10,021 nucleotides of DNA from Actinomycetota bacterium (GTDB lineage Bacteria; Actinomycetota; Thermoleophilia; Solirubrobacterales; Solirubrobacteraceae). This document shows positions 7,424 through 10,021 of the stretch, piece by piece; positions within the stretch are counted from its first letter, which is position 1, and each line of letters opens with the position of its first letter. The notes below the pieces were generated by a model. That model did not search any database and was not told where the DNA came from. It was given only the letters and a program-made list of their open reading frames with translations. The stretch covers positions 10,882 to 20,902 of the forward strand of contig VAWY01000151.1 of assembly GCA_005888335.1 (NCBI GenBank), in the 5' to 3' direction. The translations under genes and the position numbers were made by a program.

Positions 7424-8415
7424 CCGAGACCCAGCAGATGACGCGGGGGAGGCCCGCCTACCGCGAGGTCGAGGCCGACCTCGCGGTCGTCCGCCGCGAG
7501 ACGGTCGCCGACGGTGTCGTGACGCTCGCGCTCGCCGATCCCGACGGCGCGGAGCTGCCGGAGTGGACCGCGGGCGCGCACGTCGACCTCGTCCTGGGCG
7601 ATGGGCTCGTGCGCCAGTACTCGCTGTGCGGCAGCACGTCGAACCGCTCGGAGTGGGTCATCGGCGTGCTGCTCGATCCCGACAGTCGCGGCGGCTCGCG
7701 GTTCGTCCACGACGAGCTGCGCGAAGGCGCTTCGGTGCGGGTGCGCGGCCCGCGCAACCACTTCCCGCTGGTGGGCTCGTCGCGCTATCAGTTCATCGCG
7801 GGCGGGATCGGGATCACCCCGCTGCTGCCGATGATCGAGGCGGCGGAGGCGCGCGGCGCGGACTGGCGGCTGCTCTACGGCGGCCGGGAGCGGGCGTCGA
7901 TGGCCTTCCTCGACGAACTCGAGCGCTACGGAGAGCGCGTCACCGTGTCGCCGCGAGCCGAGCGTGAGGGCAGGCTCGACCTGCGCTCGGTCCTCGCCGA
8001 GCCGCAGGAGGACACGCTGGTGTACTGCTGCGGCCCCGAGGGGCTCCTGGAAGCGGTCGAAGAGGCCTGCCAACCGTGGCCCGCCGACACGCTGCGCATC
8101 GAGCGCTTCTCGGCGAAGCCGCTCGAGGAGCCCGCGCCCGGCGCGCTCGAGACCTTCGAGGTCGAGTGCCAGCGCTCCGGCGTGACCTTGACCGTTCCCG
8201 CCGACCGGTCGATCTACGAGGTGGTCGAAGAGGCGGGCGTCGACGTCCTCGGATCGTGCATGGAGGGCGTCTGCGGCACCTGCGAATGCGACCTCATCGA
8301 GGGCGAGGCCGACCACCGCGACTCCGTCCTCTCTGACGCTGAGAAGGCGAGGGGAGACGTGATCATGGTCTGCGTCTCGCGCTCGCGCTCGGAAAGGCTG
8401 GTGCTCGACATATGA
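7420..8415 (+). CDS. FNR-type oxidoreductase with C-terminal [2Fe-2S] ferredoxin domain (VanB/phthalate dioxygenase reductase-like)
   Basis: This 331-residue class IA electron-transfer protein moves electrons from NAD(P)H through a flavin and an iron-sulfur cluster to an oxygenase. The order is a flavin-binding barrel with R65-QYSL, a nicotinamide-binding domain with GGIGITP beginning at 128 and the YCCGPEG block, then a plant-type ferredoxin domain. The cluster Cys are C280-x4-C285-x2-C288-x29-C318. The GTG start at 7420 overlaps the P450 stop and suggests coupled translation. ATG 7438, six codons later, is the alternative, and neither has a clear ribosome binding site. The stop overlaps the Rieske gene start (ATGA). 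The architecture is the usual partner of VanA-like Rieske oxygenases, so serving the downstream gene is the best-supported role; feeding the P450 is also possible. Confidence 0.9.
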   Translation: MTETQQMTRGRPAYREVEADLAVVRRETVADGVVTLALADPDGAELPEWTAGAHVDLVLGDGLVRQYSLCGSTSNRSEWVIGVLLDPDSRGGSRFVHDELREGASVRVRGPRNHFPLVGSSRYQFIAGGIGITPLLPMIEAAEARGADWRLLYGGRERASMAFLDELERYGERVTVSPRAEREGRLDLRSVLAEPQEDTLVYCCGPEGLLEAVEEACQPWPADTLRIERFSAKPLEEPAPGALETFEVECQRSGVTLTVPADRSIYEVVEEAGVDVLGSCMEGVCGTCECDLIEGEADHRDSVLSDAEKARGDVIMVCVSRSRSERLVLDI

Positions 8416-9452
8416 GGCCCAATTACCCGTTCAACTGCTGGTACGTGGCGGCCACCACCGACGAGGTCGGCCGCGACCTCCTGGCTCGCCGGCTGCTCGG
8501 CATCCCGGTCGTGCTCTATCGCCGCAGCTCGGGGGACGTGGTGGCGATGGAGGACCGGTGCGTGCACCGCGCGTACCCGCTCTCCGAGGGCCGGCTCGAC
8601 GGCGATCGCCTCGTGTGCGGCTATCACGGCTTCGTCTACGACCCCGACGGCCGCTGCGTCGACGTCCCCTCGCAGGAGCGCGTCCCCCAGGGGGCGTGCG
8701 TGCGCACGTATGCGGTTCACGAGCAGCCGCCGTTCGTGTGGATCTGGCTCGGCGAGCCCGGAGCGGCCGCGCTTCGCCAGCCGCCGCGGACACCATGGTT
8801 CGACGATCCCCAGTGGGCCGGCACGGGCGAGACGCTGAACGTCGAGGCCAACTACCTGCTGCTGCACGAGCACTATCTCGACCTCACCAACGTCTTCGTC
8901 ATGCACCCCGAGGCCGTCCCGCCGGGCATCGAGGCGCTGCCGCCGCTGGACGAGGTCGAGGTCTCCGAGATGTCGGTCGCCTACGCGCGCGCGCTGCCCG
9001 CCGCCCGGCTGGCCGACTGGGAGGCGGAGGCGACCGGGCTGCCCCGCGACACCGAGTGCGCCCGCCGGGAGGAGGGAACGTTCGTCTCGCCCGCCCTGCA
9101 CGTCCAGCGCTACACGATCGATGCCGGCGACCGCCCGGCGTTCGAGCTCCTGCGCGTCCAGGGCTTCACGCCCGAGAGTCCCACGACCACGCACGTGTTC
9201 CTTCAGATCGTGCGCAACTACGCGACCGACCGCGCCGTCGTCGCCGACCACCTGCGCTCGATGTTCCACGAGATGGCCGCGCGGGACGCTGCGGTCCTCG
9301 AAACCGTCCAGCGCCGGCTGGGCGACGAGGTCGAGCCGCGGCGCGACATCAACGTCAAGGCCGACCGCGCCGCGGTCCGGGCACGACGCGTCGCGCAGGG
9401 GATGGTCGAGGAGGAGGCGGGCCGCATCGCCACGCGACCAGCCCTGATCTGA
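8412..9452 (+). CDS. VanA-like Rieske non-haem iron oxygenase with altered mononuclear-iron site
   Basis: The 346-residue protein has the two-domain layout of homo-oligomeric Rieske monooxygenases such as vanillate O-demethylase (VanA) and dicamba monooxygenase. The N-terminus FNCWYVAATTDEV is VanA-like. The Rieske [2Fe-2S] ligands are C50-x-H52-x16-C69-x2-H72. In the catalytic domain, EANYLLLHEHYLDLTNVFVM is followed by H165. The bridging Asp157 and His165 are present, but position 160, normally the first iron-binding His (D-L-T-H), is Asn (codon AAC 8889-8891). The third ligand is probably Asp292 in AARDAAVLE. Family members demethylate or hydroxylate aromatic or other ring substrates using electrons from a reductase, here the overlapping upstream gene. 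Whether this one is active, uses another ligand or another metal is unknown. Everything else looks intact, with no frameshift and normal codon use. Confidence 0.88.
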   Translation: MRPNYPFNCWYVAATTDEVGRDLLARRLLGIPVVLYRRSSGDVVAMEDRCVHRAYPLSEGRLDGDRLVCGYHGFVYDPDGRCVDVPSQERVPQGACVRTYAVHEQPPFVWIWLGEPGAAALRQPPRTPWFDDPQWAGTGETLNVEANYLLLHEHYLDLTNVFVMHPEAVPPGIEALPPLDEVEVSEMSVAYARALPAARLADWEAEATGLPRDTECARREEGTFVSPALHVQRYTIDAGDRPAFELLRVQGFTPESPTTTHVFLQIVRNYATDRAVVADHLRSMFHEMAARDAAVLETVQRRLGDEVEPRRDINVKADRAAVRARRVAQGMVEEEAGRIATRPALI

Positions 9453-9459
9453 GCGATCG

Positions 9460-9482
9460 ATGCCGACCGTCCACGACGGCAT
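9460..9482 (+). terminator. Possible weak terminator hairpin after the Rieske gene
   Basis: ATGCCG (9460-9465) pairs with CGGCAT (9477-9482) over an 11-base loop, starting eight bases after the Rieske stop. Within it CCGTC/GACGG offers an alternative small stem. There is no T-run, but many high-GC actinobacterial terminators lack one. Position at the end of the operon is the main argument. Confidence 0.3.
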
Positions 9483-9589
9483 GGGCCGGGCGCTCCGAAG
9501 CTGTTGGCTCCCGGCAGTTGGTCGGCGGCGGACACGCCCGCACCGACGCCTTGCGCTCGATCCTCGCGGTGCCCTGATCGTGGGATGCA

Positions 9590-9621
9590 ACCTCACCGGC
9601 ACGAGCGCTTTCGTGTGAGGT
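9590..9621 (+). repeat. Bulged inverted repeat / hairpin in the intergenic region
   Basis: ACCTCA (9590-9595) pairs with TGAGGT (9616-9621), and the inner CACGA (9600-9604) pairs with TCGTG (9611-9615). The result is 11 base pairs interrupted only by a four-base bulge (CCGG) on the left arm, with a six-base loop. It could be an RNA hairpin or a protein-binding dyad. No T-run follows. Confidence 0.45.
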
Positions 9622-9656
9622 AGCGGCGCCCAGCTGCGACGCGCTGTCGGTCACGC

Positions 9657-9674
9657 TCACGTGTCTCAACGTGA
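9657..9674 (+). promoter_or_regulatory. Dyad TCACGT-N6-ACGTGA, operator candidate
   Basis: Two perfect six-base inverted half-sites are separated by six bases (GTCTCA), a geometry common for dimeric repressors. It lies about 115-130 bases before the transporter coding sequence. No regulator gene is visible next to it. Confidence 0.4.
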
Positions 9675-9728
9675 AGTCGCCGCATACACAGCATCCGGCG
9701 CCGTCGCGACGTGTTCCGTGTGCGCGCC

Positions 9729-9744
9729 GGTGACGCCCGTCACC
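9729..9744 (+). promoter_or_regulatory. Palindrome GGTGACG-CC-CGTCACC, operator candidate upstream of the MFS gene
   Basis: A perfect seven-base inverted repeat with a two-base spacer lies about 45 bases before the transporter frame opens. A further 10-base palindrome, CGTCGCGACG, is at 9702-9711. Closeness to an efflux-type transporter start suggests a repressor site, but this is inference from position and symmetry only. Confidence 0.45.
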
Positions 9745-9791
9745 CATCCGAAGAAGTGATGCGAGAAGTGCTCGTCGATATGGCGAGATGA

Positions 9792-10021
9792 CCGTCTGTC
9801 GCCCCAGACTGGAAGATCATCCCTCGGACGAAAGACGAGTCAGGCCCGACGGCGTCGGTCAAGCGGCTGACGCTGGTCGCGACGATCCTGGGCTCGAGCA
9901 TCGCGATCCTCGACAGCAGCGTGGTCAGCGTTGCCCTGCCTTCGATTCAGCGCAGTCTTGGTGGCGGGCTGGCGGGTCAGCAGTGGGTCAGCAACGCGTA
10001 TCTGCTGACGCTCGGCTCGCT
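9792..10021 (+). CDS. DHA2/EmrB-QacA-type MFS transporter, N-terminal part (partial, start unclear)
   Basis: The frame runs to the window end and encodes a charged leader (DWKIIPRTKDESGPTASVKR), then LTLVATILGSSIAILDSSVV, SVALPSIQRSLGGG and QQWVSNAYLLTLGS. The LDSSVVxVALPSIQ block of TM1 and the QWVxxAYLLTL entry to TM2 are hallmarks of 14-helix drug:proton antiporters (DHA2). Such proteins export toxic or hydrophobic compounds from the cytoplasm. The start is a problem: this frame has TGA at 9789-9791 and no ATG, GTG or TTG between it and TM1. ATG 9759 and ATG 9780 are in frame but lie before the TGA; ATG 9788 is in a different frame. A CTG at 9867 or an ATC near 9816 are non-standard options. 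It may be a start-damaged gene, a sequencing error or use of a rare start. Confidence 0.8.

Larger units (their letters stand above)
9453..9755 (+). other. Intergenic region rich in inverted repeats, no convincing gene
   Basis: The stretch between the Rieske gene and the MFS transporter region holds no reading frame that resembles a known protein. It contains a possible operon-end hairpin near its start, a bulged hairpin in the middle, and three short palindromes in its last 100 bases. This looks like a boundary between transcription units with operator-like sites before the transporter. I see no clear -35/-10 promoter pair, tRNA or other RNA gene. Confidence 0.5.

Noticed and set aside
8412..9452. 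Rieske gene as 3-ketosteroid 9-alpha-hydroxylase (KshA)
   Set aside because: The P450 and GMC neighbours suggested sterol catabolism, but the N-terminus (FNCWYVAATTDEV) and overall layout are VanA-like, so a KshA name is not supported.
9788..10021. ATG 9788 frame as a separate gene open to the window end
   Set aside because: Its translation is Arg/Asp/Gln-rich with no hydrophobic segments, whereas the neighbouring frame gives clear MFS transmembrane sequence; it is a shadow.
1..10021. CRISPR array, insertion sequence or tRNA gene
   Set aside because: No regularly spaced repeats, transposase-like product, terminal inverted repeats or tRNA-like cloverleaf sequence were seen on either strand.

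Overview
This window is GC-rich throughout and starts genes with both ATG and GTG. Its genes are tightly packed on the plus strand, with AGGAGG-type ribosome binding sites and stop/start overlaps. Together with the enzyme families present (mycobacterial-style P450, ChoD-like GMC oxidoreductase, actinobacterial Baeyer-Villiger monooxygenase), this points to a high-GC actinobacterium. A soil lineage such as the Solirubrobacterales would fit, but the lineage is inferred from style, not from a marker gene.

Layout. Positions 1-263 hold the C-terminal end of a PucR/CdaR-type regulator. A 39-residue single-helix membrane peptide follows (342-461). The main block is a run of seven same-strand genes from 490 to 9452: MGAT/PlsC-like acyltransferase (490-1416), fatty-acyl-CoA ligase-type AMP-forming enzyme (1525-3000), GMC/cholesterol-oxidase-like flavoprotein (3000-4628), Baeyer-Villiger/flavin monooxygenase (4625-6127), cytochrome P450 (6188-7423), FNR-type reductase with a C-terminal [2Fe-2S] domain (7420-8415) and a VanA-like Rieske oxygenase (8412-9452). 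Four of the six junctions are 1-4 base overlaps. The other two are gaps of 108 and 60 bases, and the 60-base gap contains a hairpin. A 335-base gap after the Rieske gene is rich in inverted repeats. The window ends in the first transmembrane segments of a DHA2 (EmrB/QacA-like) MFS transporter that lacks a normal in-frame start codon.

How the genes could work together (inference). The GMC enzyme could oxidise an alcohol to a ketone and the BVMO could insert oxygen to give an ester or lactone. The P450 and the Rieske enzyme could add hydroxyls or remove O-alkyl groups. The reductase would supply electrons to the Rieske enzyme and perhaps also to the P450, since no stand-alone ferredoxin is present. 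The ligase could activate a resulting acid as its CoA thioester, and the acyltransferase could move an acyl group to a lipid acceptor. This suits oxidative breakdown or tailoring of a hydrophobic cyclic substrate such as a sterol, terpenoid or aryl ether. No hydrolase, thiolase or ring-cleavage enzyme is visible, so the pathway is incomplete here and the substrate is unknown.

The most noteworthy points are: (i) the Rieske oxygenase has Asn where the first His ligand of the mononuclear iron is expected; (ii) the GMC enzyme carries a ferredoxin-like CxxCxxCxxxC cluster motif; (iii) the operon combines four different oxygen- or flavin-dependent oxidation chemistries; (iv) the MFS gene has an in-frame TGA where its start should be and palindromes upstream.
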